From Theocolax elegans (Eukaryota; Arthropoda; Insecta; Hymenoptera; Cerocephalidae), in contig CM047425.1 in the NCBI GenBank assembly GCA_026168455.1, positions 85,687,580 to 85,751,579 of the forward strand: a stretch of DNA of 64,000 bases, read 5' to 3'. This document shows, in pieces, positions 12,050-23,490 of the stretch. A program made the position numbers and the translations under genes. The first letter of the stretch is position 1, and every line of letters starts with the position of its first letter. The notes under the pieces were generated by a model. The model made no database searches and was not told the DNA's origin. It saw only the letters and a program-made list of their open reading frames with translations.

Positions 12050-15000
12050 GGCTTTGGGACGCGAAATGCGGCTTTTTTCTACCAAGGCGAATTGCTCCAC
12101 CCTTTTTCACCAGACTTCCCACCTTTTTCTATGCTTCACAATTTTACTCGAGTTAAATGAAATGGTACAATGGTCGACCAAATTTTACTTTTTCCTCAGT
12201 GAGTTTTATACTAAGGTAAAAATTTGGTTCTTTTTATGTCTCGAGTAATAAAAGAACTTTTCGTCCTTTTTATAGTGTCTTTGCGGTAACTTTTGTTTAT
12301 TCATTTACATATAACAGTAAGAACTTTGTTAAATATAGAGATAATTTATTACTAAAATAAACTTTAATATTATCAAAATTATGAAAAACTTTTTCATCTT
12401 TCATACTAATGATTTATCGTAATAATAGTGGGACAAAATTATGCATACAAAAATAATATTGTGTGGTTAACCTCACACAAACAAATTACTTATTACACAG
12501 TTAACTATTTATTATATTCATAATGGCTTTAAATTGCTATATTTTAATTGTAAAATTATAATACACATAGTAAAATTTACTATAAAATTTAATATAAATT
12601 TATTATATTATAAAGTTGGTGATGTATATTATACCTGGTGGCAAAGTGACTCTACTCTAAAGTGTAACTTTAGGAAATTTTACTTGTTAACAATGTGTAG
12701 GGAATCCATCTTATAAAGTTCAGACAATGAGGGTAATTTATATATTAATATTTTTATAAAATATGTGTAAAAACTGTAGTAGTAGAGAAACAAAGAGTGA
12801 TTTAGTTGTTAAATTTAAAAATTTAATTGATTAAGTTTAAATATTTGTGTCCTCTGACTTAAAACATACTCTGGTTCACTTTGCTCTTTGGCTACATTAC
12901 ACATAATGATACGCAGTTATTAGGTTCTACAAAAACAGGACCTTAGTCACAGAGTATTATGGTCATTGCACACATACATATAAAATTTTATTTAAGAAAA
13001 ATACATATATTAAATTTTGTCAAACTGTATATAATATGAACTCGACAAATATTTGTAATATATGAAAATAAATAGGTACAGTCGAAAGGGATAGTGAAAC
13101 TCCATTGAAATCTCGACAATTGTATGTACATACATATCATCGACTATATTTATTGTAAATTTTACTATATAGTTTGTTGTCGCTATTGCCAAATATTACA
13201 ATGAATTTATTTAAAAAACATATTACGTTTAATGTTCATAAAATGGACAATTTTACAAGTAAATGAAAGAAAATATATATAGAAATATTTACTGCATACC
13301 TACAATGATGATACGTTTACAAAATTAATTACAAGTGAAAAAAAATTTGATGCAATAAGGTAAAAAGCTAATTTTTGTATACTAACTGATAAAGTTTTAC
13401 ATCGCAAATTATATATATAATAAATACATTTTTTATTTCAAGTAAAAAAACAAATTTTTAAACAAATAATTTAAATGAATGTATTTTGTAAATATTGTAA
13501 TGTTAATTTTTGTTAGTATATTTATGTCGATTATCCATCTTACTCGCCTTATATAGAAAATACAAGTTTATAAATATTTTCCGAGATCCTTGAGTTACCA
13601 AGAATATATATTCAACCCTCTAATAATGTACTGACTTAATTAAAATAATATTACACCCTAAAAACAACAGTATTAAAATGCAAAAGAAAACACCTTGTTC
13701 CTTATTAAAAATGCACTTAAATTAATTGAAAGGTAATAAAGTTACGCGATAAAAAAGAGTGTAAGTACTATTAGAGTATTAATAATAAAAACTATTTGCT
13801 GGTTACAAGCGTAAAGGCATCGTTACAATGCCATCACAGAGTACTAATTTTTAATGTAATATGCTTTCCGTGCGTATTTCACATTCTAAAGCTACCCGCG
13901 AATATACTAGAACCAACTGACGCGCCATGCATATAAGGCAGATCGCGCTAAATCTAAGTGAAGTATACTTGCTAGTTTCAAATACGGTGTTTTTTAATTA
14001 TTTAATGGAAAGTTTAAATTTTTAACTTTCCATAGAAATTTAATATTATTTTCATATTCTTTATGGAATTTACGCTTCATTGTCGATCAATAAATTATTG
14101 CAAACTATGTAGATACGGTAAAAATCTGTATATCTAGTTAAATATTTATATTTCAAATCTACATCGAATGTAAAATTTTAAAATAAGTTGTATGATATAG
14201 TTATAATTAAATTTAATTCGTGAAAACTAGTATTTGTAGGTTTATTATTATAATTAATGTTAAGTGAAAATAATAATGAAAAAGAATGTCATATGTGCCT
14301 GTAGCAGTTATGGTTAAAATTACAAAAGTTATATAAATCACGTAATATGTACAATTCAGCAGAGTTCAGAAATATAAACACCTTATGAATAAGAAGTTCA
14401 CTTAATAAATTGCACGATAAGTTGGGAAAAAGTCATTTAACTTTTAGCTTTATTCGAAATTAAAGTGACAAAACTTTTGGACATGAAGTAGATTTATTTT
14501 ATGATGTATTTAAATGCTAGGAAAATTCAATCAAGTTTTACATTAATTTACTTTTTTAATAAATTAAATTATAAACTGTGCTATAAATTTATATTATTTT
14601 CAATTACTCAAAGCTTAGGGATAATACAGAATTCAAAAAAAGATATAAATATCATTAATGCTTATCTTTCATTCGAATAATAAGGTATACCTAATAATAT
14701 ACTTACGATTACTCCTCTAAGACAAATTATGGTTGATTTCAAATCACGAAAAAGTCGTAGACGTATAATACAATTATTAATTTGCAGCGTTCAAAGCTGA
14801 CAAAATTTATTTATCGTTCATCTCTATTTTTAACCATATTTCCTCTAAATTAATAAATTCACATATTATTTAAAAACATAATACATTTATGAAATTTAGT
14901 TAAAACTAAAAATTTTATGAATGTTCTTACGCCCTCAAGTTTATCAGTTAATTAAGGGAAGCGTTTGAGTAGTCAATCACAATATTTGATATAGATATTA

Positions 15001-15760
15001 CATAATTATCTACAAGATTAATTAACAAATATTTTTAACCTGAATATAATTTCATGGTAGTATACATATATACAGGCATACATTAAGATATACTATATTT
15101 TTTAAAAAAATGGCGTTGTTAATTAAATTTTAAAGGAAAATGCAGCAGTTTAATTAGCACCTTACAAAAAAATCTTCATTATTCTTATTAAACACTTGAA
15201 TTTTTTTATATCTTTCATACAACTGCTTACCATTTTAATAAAATGGTAAAGTGCAAAGCTAAAAGAAAGTACAATGCTTCTTTATTATCTATTAAGCTTT
15301 TTATAACAAAGGAATGTGAAAATCGTGCTGATGAATACGTAATGGAAATATTTAAAAATATTATTTATTTGTACACTTCTTAAGGAAGTAAACTACATAT
15401 ATTTGATTCAGGTCAAATATTAATTAAATGTAAATGTATTGAATTATGAGAATTTATGATAATTTTTGCACAAGTAAACCGAATAAAACTTAGTGTCCTC
15501 TTATAATTTAATTAACGCAAGAATAATTATTATTCTGGTAAAAATTATAAACTTCTCTATGAATTTTAGAGTCGACAGCAGGCTGTACTAATTATACACC
15601 AAACGATTTTTAATGTACCTAAGTTTACAATTGTTGTTGTTGAAATAAAAATAAAAAATTTTGCGGGCTTATTAAATCTGCATAACGGATATAAACGGTG
15701 CATTTCCCTTAAGCTTATTTCACCTGGCATATTTTCATGATAAAAGCCAAGGCCATCATC
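12050..15760. other. Intergenic or intronic, AT-rich, nothing recognised
   Basis: No exon-like GC-rich block, RNA gene or clear inverted repeat was recognised in this stretch. Confidence 0.4.
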
Positions 15761-15764
15761 CATT

Positions 15765-16340
15765 CGGCAGACCGTACGTCTCAACAAATCTCCCGAACCG
15801 ACGATCGCCAGAAAAGTTACTTCCTCTCGAAGCAGCGTAAGACCGAGAATAAATCTCATCCATCCCCGACTCCGACTCCGACTCCGACTCTCGCGTTTGG
15901 CAGAAGTGCATTTGATCCGCGTCCGAAGGAAAATTCAGAGTCTCGTAGTCTTGTCCTGAAAAAGCTCGGCCCCATACGATGTATGTATACATAAGCTTTA
16001 CGCTGGTAGTAGTACAGCCGGGCATTTCCGGGATCCGGCGCTTACGCTCCACTTTTCAATTCCGAGGGAGAGGGAGGGAGAGAGAGAGAAAGCCAGTTTT
16101 TCCTACCTCGGTTGATTTATCATAGTCGCGGGCGCGCATTGAGCGGCTCGTGAAAAGTTCCTCCCTTTTCACTGCACGATATAAAAGCTCCACTACTGTC
16201 GATTCAATGGCTGCACAATGGCTCGACGTATATACCTTTCTCTCACTGAGTTCTTCTTGCTACCGGAAAATGTAGCGCTTTAATTGAACCAATGAGGCCG
16301 GGATGCATGCTAAATTAGAGCGCGAGCAAAATTTACTAAT
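15765..16340 (+). promoter_or_regulatory. GC-rich island with TATA box, candidate promoter
   Basis: GC-richer sequence containing a (GACTCC)n-like run (about 15,869-15,890), a purine-rich gagggaga tract (about 16,062-16,090), and a consensus TATAAAAG at 16,180-16,187 on the + strand. An initiator-like ttcaat lies 26 nt downstream (A at 16,206), slightly closer than the usual 30-31 nt. No coding frame downstream is convincing. This is a plausible core promoter; the transcript it would drive is unknown. Confidence 0.35.
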
Positions 16341-19300
16341 TTCTCGCCTCCTCGAGTTTTCTCTGCACACGCGGATTCGTTGATGGTACATACGTTATTT
16401 TGATTTTTCGATCTTTTTTGTCATTCGCCTTTGCAAGCACGAGGAAATTGAGGCTTTATCGAGTTGAACACAGTCTCCACTGGAGGGCTTGTTATACCAT
16501 GTTACCATCGTGTGAATAAACCTAGAAATTATATGTCAATGATTTTATTAAAAAAAGTCATCTTACTTATCAGCAATTTTACTGAATTGCAGTATGTACA
16601 TAAGCGACGTCTGTTTGCACATGTAATAGTCTTAATATACTATAGTGATATCAGAAGATAAAAGTCAAGACAATGTTAGAGAAGATAAGTTATGAGAACC
16701 TAAGGTAACTTTCCCAGTAGATGCAGGAGAGCGCATTAACAAATCACACGAGTTTTTCTTTTCCTTTAAAATATTAATAATTAATTATTAACTGCCAGTA
16801 TTTTTGAGACATTAAAGATCAATAAAAACATATTTGCGTACCTAAAAGTATACGTAAAATATATTATAATTAATATATTTAATAACGTGTTAAACACATT
16901 GTGATTACATATTTGCAATATAATGTTGAATCACTGATACAATCACTCTATATGTGTTTACCATAATAAGTTATTTTTTATACATTTTTTATCAAGTGCA
17001 TAATAATAATACGAAACAATTTCTCCGGTTTTTTCTCTTATATATTTTATGCATTTCTGATTGTTTATAAGAAACAATGATACATTATTACCTTTTATTA
17101 AAAATCAACATATATAATAAAATTGTAAAAGTGTTTTAATCGCTTCTCATCGCGTGATTTACCATTTTGTGCGGTAACGCCGGTAACAAATAGTACACGA
17201 CTGAGAAACAAACCTATTTAAGCCTCAAAAATCGATGAGGAAATAATGTTGTCACGTCGATTGTTTTTTTTACAGATACTTTTAATAACTATGTTGTAGG
17301 AAGCTCCGTGCACACTTTTTGCGGTCGTGCAAGGGGAATTTTATATTTTTATCATTCCCGTGCAAAAGTATTTTAGATTATATTGTATAAAATATTTTAT
17401 TCACGAAAACAAGTAACGCGATAGGTGATTGATTATATGCATACATAATTTTAACTTTTTATTACAATATTCCTAATGGATTTAATATAATATATAAGTT
17501 TATTAATGATATTTTTTGTGTATATAGTATAATAATTATTAAATTACGCTCCAAACGGTTTGATAAAATCTAATAAATATAAATATTTCGAATGAGTGGG
17601 TTTAAAATAGGTAGAAAAACGTAATTTTGAGCTATAATTCTTCAGTTCTAGTAAATAACTGAAGCGAATGATACATAAAGTTCCGACTCGCTAAGTATCG
17701 TACGTTGCTAGTAGTAACGACTCCAAGCCCACTCAGACTTAAAGCGACTTTTTTTATAAAAAAAACTCCTTAGATTTTCTTTTTAATCTTTACCATATGT
17801 TAAAAAAGGTCAAAATTATTTATATAGTATAGGAAATGCGAATTAAAAATGTAGAATAATTATGGTCGTGAAGACGAAGATATTTCAATAGTGCAGACCC
17901 TCCATACTTTTTCTTTGTATGATTTGCAAATTATTGCAAACTTGTTTTATAATTATTTAATTAGTTATCACTACTGTAAAATGAATATTTAATTGATATT
18001 TAAGTATATAAATAAAATTTTTCGTACACACGTCCTAATAGTATAGAGTTTCTTATCGAACCAACAATTATGAGTTAACATATAAAAACTTATTGTCTTT
18101 GTAATAGTTTTCTTCGTTTAAAATTGTTCAGTTTTTTTTATATAAGGTTATATTAAAAATTCAACATTAAATTTATAATAGTGGATTTTTAAGTCACATT
18201 TTTTAATATTTTTACTCCAAAATTAATAATTGAAAAATAAATATACGGGTGCATAAATCGAAAAAATAGAAATAATGAGAAAAAGAACAATTAACTTCTT
18301 ATATAATTATTATAATAATAATTTTAATGAAATAAAAAGAATATAGTTTTTATCATTAGCCTATAAGGGAAGTAATTAATTTACATTAATTCAAAATTAT
18401 AGTATTTCCTCATTACATTTTAATATAGGTTAATTGATATAAAATTGTGAATCAACCTAAAATTTAATGCCAATTTTCAACCTTTGAATTTAATGCTTTA
18501 CTGTAAATTATTCATTATAAAAAAATCATTATGAGTTAATGCTTTATATGAGAATATGTGTTTATATCTTATTGGAATATAAACTTGGATGTACTTGATA
18601 ATTAAATAAAAGTATTAATCACGTAAAAGTTGAGAAGTCGTAAACAAAACTTCATTTTCGCTGTTTGGTGAAATATAAAAAGTATACTCGTAACTTTTAA
18701 TAGGATTTGCCAAAGTTTACGAAGTAGTATTCGAGGTTGGTCGAGAAAAAAAAAATTAAAGAAACATCTGAATTCACTGCACCCGATATAGCAAGATATA
18801 ACAAACAGAATTTACTTCGAGTGGAAAAATTGTTTACATCCCTAGGCAAAAATAACTTTTTAATCTTCAAAGAAGTATCTGTAAATGGAGCTGAAAAAAT
18901 CAAAGAATATATGCAGTATTAATATTTACTGAATTGCTGAAATGAACATAGTTGATAAGTAAACAATCTTAAATTAATAATTGCAGAATTACATAACAAT
19001 GATTTCAGAAGTTTGATTTAATTCGAATTAAACAGTATGTACGCATAGACATAGATAAATTTGCGTTCGGAGTAATCGACAAATTAACCAAATGATTTTG
19101 CGATTAGGGAAAATTCTCAGTGCATGGATAATGTATGATCATTATATAGTTCCACTGACGATAATCCAAATCGTAACAAGCACTTGACTGGCGCTGACTC
19201 CTAAATGCTTGAGAGATGATGCAAGTAATTAACATAATTTGCACATGATCATAAACCCTTATACGAAAGGTATATTCAACATATTCATAATATACGGTTT

Positions 19301-20800
19301 GAGGTGTAACATGTGTAAGATAGAATATATCAATTCATGGACGTAATAATAACCAGTTTAACGAAATGTATTTTATTTAATCTTTCAAAACCCATAGATT
19401 TGTTGCAACTGTAATAATAACACTATTATATGTATTTCAAAAAATTATGAGCTATTAAATATTGCTTTTATTTTTTATATTGAAATACATTAAATTTTAA
19501 TAATTTAAAACCTCATTATTTAGACTGTACTACTGTGCATATGACTGCATGTGTAATCATCTATGAAATTTTCAGACTTTCTGATTAAATTTGGTTACGA
19601 TATAAAGATAATTATATTACTTATATATCTGAAAAATTCTGTGTCAGTTCGAAAAACACCATACATTATTTTATTAAAAAAAAACGTAATAAAAAAGGCC
19701 TAAAATAAAAAAAAATTTGTAATTTGCAATTAAAGTTCGCATTTTCAGGACTATTTTATAAATCTAGTTGAGGTAGTAACTAACAAAATATATATACTTC
19801 AAATTTTGAATTACAAAGTTTGATTGCATATTTTTCAACTTTATTTTCGTTTGAACGTACACATTTTCTTTGAACTACATAAAAGTTTGTATACTCTATG
19901 CGATAGTAGATTTTATGAAACCGTCTTCATAACACTATATTTTCATATTTGGTTGTCGTTTGAGTAAGTATATTACCATAAATTTCTCAAAAAATTCATA
20001 TAATACACTTTCCATAAATAAATGAAAAATCATTTTAATTATTGTTTACACATAGTTTGCTTACAGTTTAAATATTACAATTTGATAAAAGTTATATAAT
20101 TTCTAATATTTTAAAAATATACGAAGTTAAATTTTTAAATCATAAATTATAAGTTATTCCATAACGTAAATCATAAAGTTTACTTTATGATTTAAACGTT
20201 CGAGATGAATTTATGTTTTCGTAAGGATATCATAAGTTAAATTTTGTGTTATTTTTCTAAATTCGTATGCAATAATCGTGTACGGTAAATTGTTAAACAT
20301 ACCATAAACGGAAATCAAATCATTTTTAGTTAAATAATCCCTTTTCCCTTTTCCCTTTCATATATAGATAATAAATTTACGTTCCAAATTCCAGAATTTG
20401 ATATATCATCTATACAAAATCATAAATTTTGGCAAATCTCGTAAATAAACCTAAATAAAAAATTCACTATACAGATACACCTCAATATCGCATTACTTTA
20501 TACCTTGTTTGATAAGTATACTACAGTGGTCTTCAAAAATGCTTAGAAACTATGGTTGACAAAATTCCAAATTAAATTTAATTTAATATTTACTATTTTA
20601 AATTCCTATCCGATTATTATATCGTAAAAAGAAGACTGTTTAATAAACTATACTCAAGGCAGAATTGAATGCAGCATTCTCATATTCTAATAGATAAAAA
20701 TATTTCTTATGTAAAAAAATATGTTTTAATACCATAAAAGATTTTAAAATGTATCACCTAGAAGCCTCATGACATCTTACACGGATAATGTTTTACGCTA
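16341..20800. other. Intergenic, AT-rich, nothing firmly recognised
   Basis: A short open frame at 18,737-18,922 (+) has a coding-like, Lys/Glu-rich translation, but it starts without an ATG, has no splice context and matches no family I know. Otherwise I see only AT-rich sequence. Confidence 0.35.
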
Positions 20801-21125
20801 AATATCGCGAGAGTTTTTTTTCCTCATTGCACGAGATACAGGATCAGAGTGTTTCCGCGACTGGGGAGTGAGACAAAACGAGAGCGCGTGTTTTCGTTTG
20901 CGCGCGAACATCTCCGAGGGGTTCCTCGAACCCCTGCGCGACATTAGCGTGAATATTCATGGGCCGTCTACCGCCTCCCTAGCTCTTGTTTATACGTGCT
21001 GGCTTCGAGCGGGGTGTCGACATTTTTACCTGGCAAACTAAAAATTTGAGGACTAACTCTTTCTAACTTGAGCCTGCGGAAGAGGAAGGCTATTTGTGCT
21101 GCATGAAATACTTTTAAACTTTAAC
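20800..21125. promoter_or_regulatory. GC-rich patch with short perfect hairpin
   Basis: GC-richer sequence containing an 8-bp perfect stem, aggggttc / gaacccct, with a 3-nt loop (20,917-20,935), beside CpG-rich tgcgcgcgaaca. No coding frame is seen. It may be a regulatory or conserved non-coding element; the call rests on composition only. Confidence 0.25.
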
Positions 21126-21719
21126 CTGTGAGAACCGTGTGCAACTGAAATTTCGAATGCACCTAGGAGGAATGCATGAGTACGTTGGAAGTTCAAATTT
21201 AGGATTCATTTCTTTTTGTATGTTATCATTTTTAAAAAACCATATTTATATACTATACAAGCATTGTTGATTAATTTATTGATTTTAATGAACATTTTCA
21301 TGTATTGGTATATTTAAGTAAACCTTAAATACACTTCAAATTAAATAAACCTAATTTATATAAATATTTATTTATATAATAGAAACAAATACTAGATTCT
21401 TTGCAATTTAGCAAATAGTTATTTATTTCATCATATACGTAATTGAAGTTCAATCAAGTCTAAAAGAGCTGCTAAATATCCTTTATTATGAATTTTTCTC
21501 AAAACAAATTTAAAAATATTTTTACTCCACTTCTACAATCAACGCACAATTCTATAAACTATGACGAAATTACATAATAAGTTGTAACTATCATATAAGT
21601 ACTTGTAAAGTATGTAAAATTATAAGATAAATATTTCAATTTGTTTTTATTTATTTAATAAAGAAACAAAGCCCAATTTTAATAAAATCTTTAAATGTAT
21701 TGTATACGATAAATAAATT

Positions 21720-21893
21720 ATTGTATTGCGCGCCTCTTCCTCATGATCAACATGTAGTCCCTTCACCCTATGCCGAATTGACCACAATTTTTAAAGTTTC
21801 AATGTAAAAAGAAAGAAGCAGATGTCTCTCGTGTCGACGTACCGCGCCGTTTTTCTTTCCGCTTTCATCCCCACTCGCTCGCATGTATCTCAT
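21720..21893 (+). repeat. DIRS left inverted terminal repeat
   Basis: 174 bp repeated in inverted orientation at 26,631-26,805. The inner ~149 bp (from tgatcaacatg inward) are identical by eye. The outer ~25 bp differ: the left has attgtattgcgcgcctcttc where the right, read inverted, has attgtatgaagcgcctcttc. These side-specific differences are reproduced in the internal complementary region. Confidence 0.93.
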
Positions 21894-21945
21894 TCTTTTG
21901 CTTTGTGCCGACAGAACCACATCGATGAAAAATTAAAACTGAAAA

Positions 21946-22162
21946 ATGGGTCATAAGCGAAAACGTGAATATACATCATCTGAAGAGGATTCATCGCATA
22001 GACTTTTGAAACGCTTTAAGCGAAAGTTTAAGAAATACAAGCGTAAACATTCAAGAAAGGAAAAACATCGAAGGCATTCGAGACAACGCAAGGATAGCTA
22101 TTCCGATTCTTCGGATCCGACTACTATCTCATCATCAGATTCAGGATCACACTCGAATTCGA
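21946..22162 (+). CDS. DIRS gag, exon 1 (basic, SR-like N-terminus)
   Basis: Encodes residues 1-72 of the predicted Gag, plus one base of codon 73. The ATG at 21,946 lies in a strong context (gaaaaATGGGT), 52 bp after the left repeat. The translation is very rich in Lys, Arg, His and Ser (an RKH-rich block at about residues 15-45, then a Ser/Asp-rich block), which suggests nucleic-acid binding or nuclear targeting; that role is inference. The exon ends at a consensus donor, cga|gtaagtt. Unspliced, the frame runs through intron sequence and a poly-A tract to a stop at 22,359, giving a 137-residue product lacking the conserved Gag core. Splicing joins it in phase 1 to the exon at 22,625. Confidence 0.8.
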
Positions 22163-22624
22163 GTAAGTTGATGAATATTATAACTATGATTTTAACTATA
22201 CGCAATAATCGAAATAACTTGTGCTTGGCTCTAACCGGCACAAAAGTGTATGAAACACGAACAAATTTTCATTGTATATTTGGCTCTAACCTGTATATGT
22301 ATAAAAAAAAAAAAAAAAAAAAAAGACGATCTTGTTTTCTTATGCGTATATGGCTCTAACCTATACGTGTATAGTGTGTTACGAACAGAATAATACGGCT
22401 CTAACCTTTATTCATAGCAAAGATTCTTATTGTGTTATATAAACTCTGAAAAATATACAACAAAATGTCTCAAACCTTATAAATTTTTTGTGTGAAACAC
22501 TCAAACGCACGTTAAAATCTAAGTGATGTGCATATATGTATATAGATATATATGTATATGAAAAATGTGCAGAGTTGAACAATTATTTATCAATTCCCCG
22601 TTCTTTTTGTTCGGTCTGTTATAG
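22163..22624 (+). other. Predicted spliceosomal intron in the DIRS gag gene
   Basis: 462 nt bounded by gtaagt and a pyrimidine-rich acceptor, ttctttttgttcggtctgttatag|g. Removing it joins the two gag exons in frame and adds 46 upstream codons to the conserved Gag core. The intron holds a run of more than 20 A residues (about 22,303-22,324) and four copies of ggctctaacc (22,227, 22,282, 22,352 and 22,397). The composition differs from the exons: AT-rich, with stops in all frames. I recall spliceosomal introns being reported in some DIRS elements but cannot check that here. Confidence 0.75.
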
Positions 22625-23490
22625 GCATTAGCCGTGAGAGTACACCTTCTCGTAACACTAACAGAAGTCCAAGATCGCCGTTAAGAGACGTAACGAACGG
22701 AAAAAGGATAGAACCTCCACTGCAAGCTACGTCGGATAATAATAAAGAGCTTGATGAAACTCCTTTGAGCGAAGAGTTAATTAATGTCATAGGTAAACGT
22801 TTTTATGAAGACAGAGTATTAGCTGCACCTTTACATTCCGAAATTGTTGTACGCTGGGAAGAGGTTATTAAACAAGGCCTTCCAAATGATGAAAAATCAA
22901 ATCTTATAAAAAAATATCCACCTGCTGAAAACTGCCTTTTTAGTGATCCACCAAAATTAAATGCAGAGATTAAAACTAGTGTTCAACAAGCGGTCATTAA
23001 TAGAGACTCGCGCATAATTCTTAAGCAACAAAAAATCACAGCATGTTCAGCAGCTATAGGAAAAGCTCTTACAATTTTATTGAAAGGTGGCAGAGATTTA
23101 GAGGACCTTCCAGTCATAGAGAGTTTAAGTGACGCAGTAAAGTTACTAGGAGATATTCAACACGATGAAACTCTGATTCGACGAAGTCTTATTCTAGCAA
23201 ACATAAATGCATCCCTCAAAAATACTCTTACTGATACAAACGCTAACGAGTTTTTATTTGGAGAAAAGCTCGAAGAAAAAATAAAAGCATCTAAAGCTCT
23301 AGAGAGTACTTTAAAAATTCTCAAACCCACGCCAAAATCAAAAAACTCTTACAACCCGCCCCGTTATCAAGGAAAACAACAGAGGACGTCGGGCGGGCAG
23401 AAAACACGGAAAGGTTACAAGAAACCATACAACCAGTCACAATTGAGCTCCCGTGTGAAGCGCGACGAGAATCGACGTCCGAGGCATTAA
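22625..23490 (+). CDS. DIRS gag, exon 2 (conserved Gag-like core)
   Basis: Completes a spliced Gag of 360 residues. The core (about 22,765-23,120) matches the pattern of DIRS Gag-like proteins that I know: a WEEVIKQGLP segment, then a KYPPAENC segment, a PKLNAEI motif, an RD pair and a Q-rich helix. It is thought to package element RNA. The C-terminus is basic (RGYKKPYNQ-like, ending in an Arg-rich tail). The first in-frame start-like codon at 22,765 is TTG, so an unspliced message has no good AUG for this exon, which favours splicing from exon 1. The last 196 nt (from 23,295) overlap the pol frame, which lies at -1. Confidence 0.85.
23340..23397 (+). promoter_or_regulatory. Predicted -1 ribosomal frameshift signal (gag to pol)
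   Basis: The heptamer A AAA AAC (23,340-23,346) lies in the gag frame exactly as X XXY YYZ requires (codons tca aaa aac). An 8-nt spacer (23,347-23,354) is followed by CCCGCCC (23,355-23,361), which pairs perfectly with GGGCGGG (23,391-23,397) across a 29-nt loop, in an element that is otherwise AT-rich. A -1 slip enters the pol frame at 23,346, which is open from 23,295 to 25,379 and has no ATG until about 23,877, inside the RT domain. Confidence 0.8.

Noticed and set aside
21946..22359. 137-codon frame as a complete protein
   Set aside because: Its last third is read through a poly-A tract and AT-rich sequence after a consensus splice donor; splicing to the exon at 22,625 in frame is the better model.
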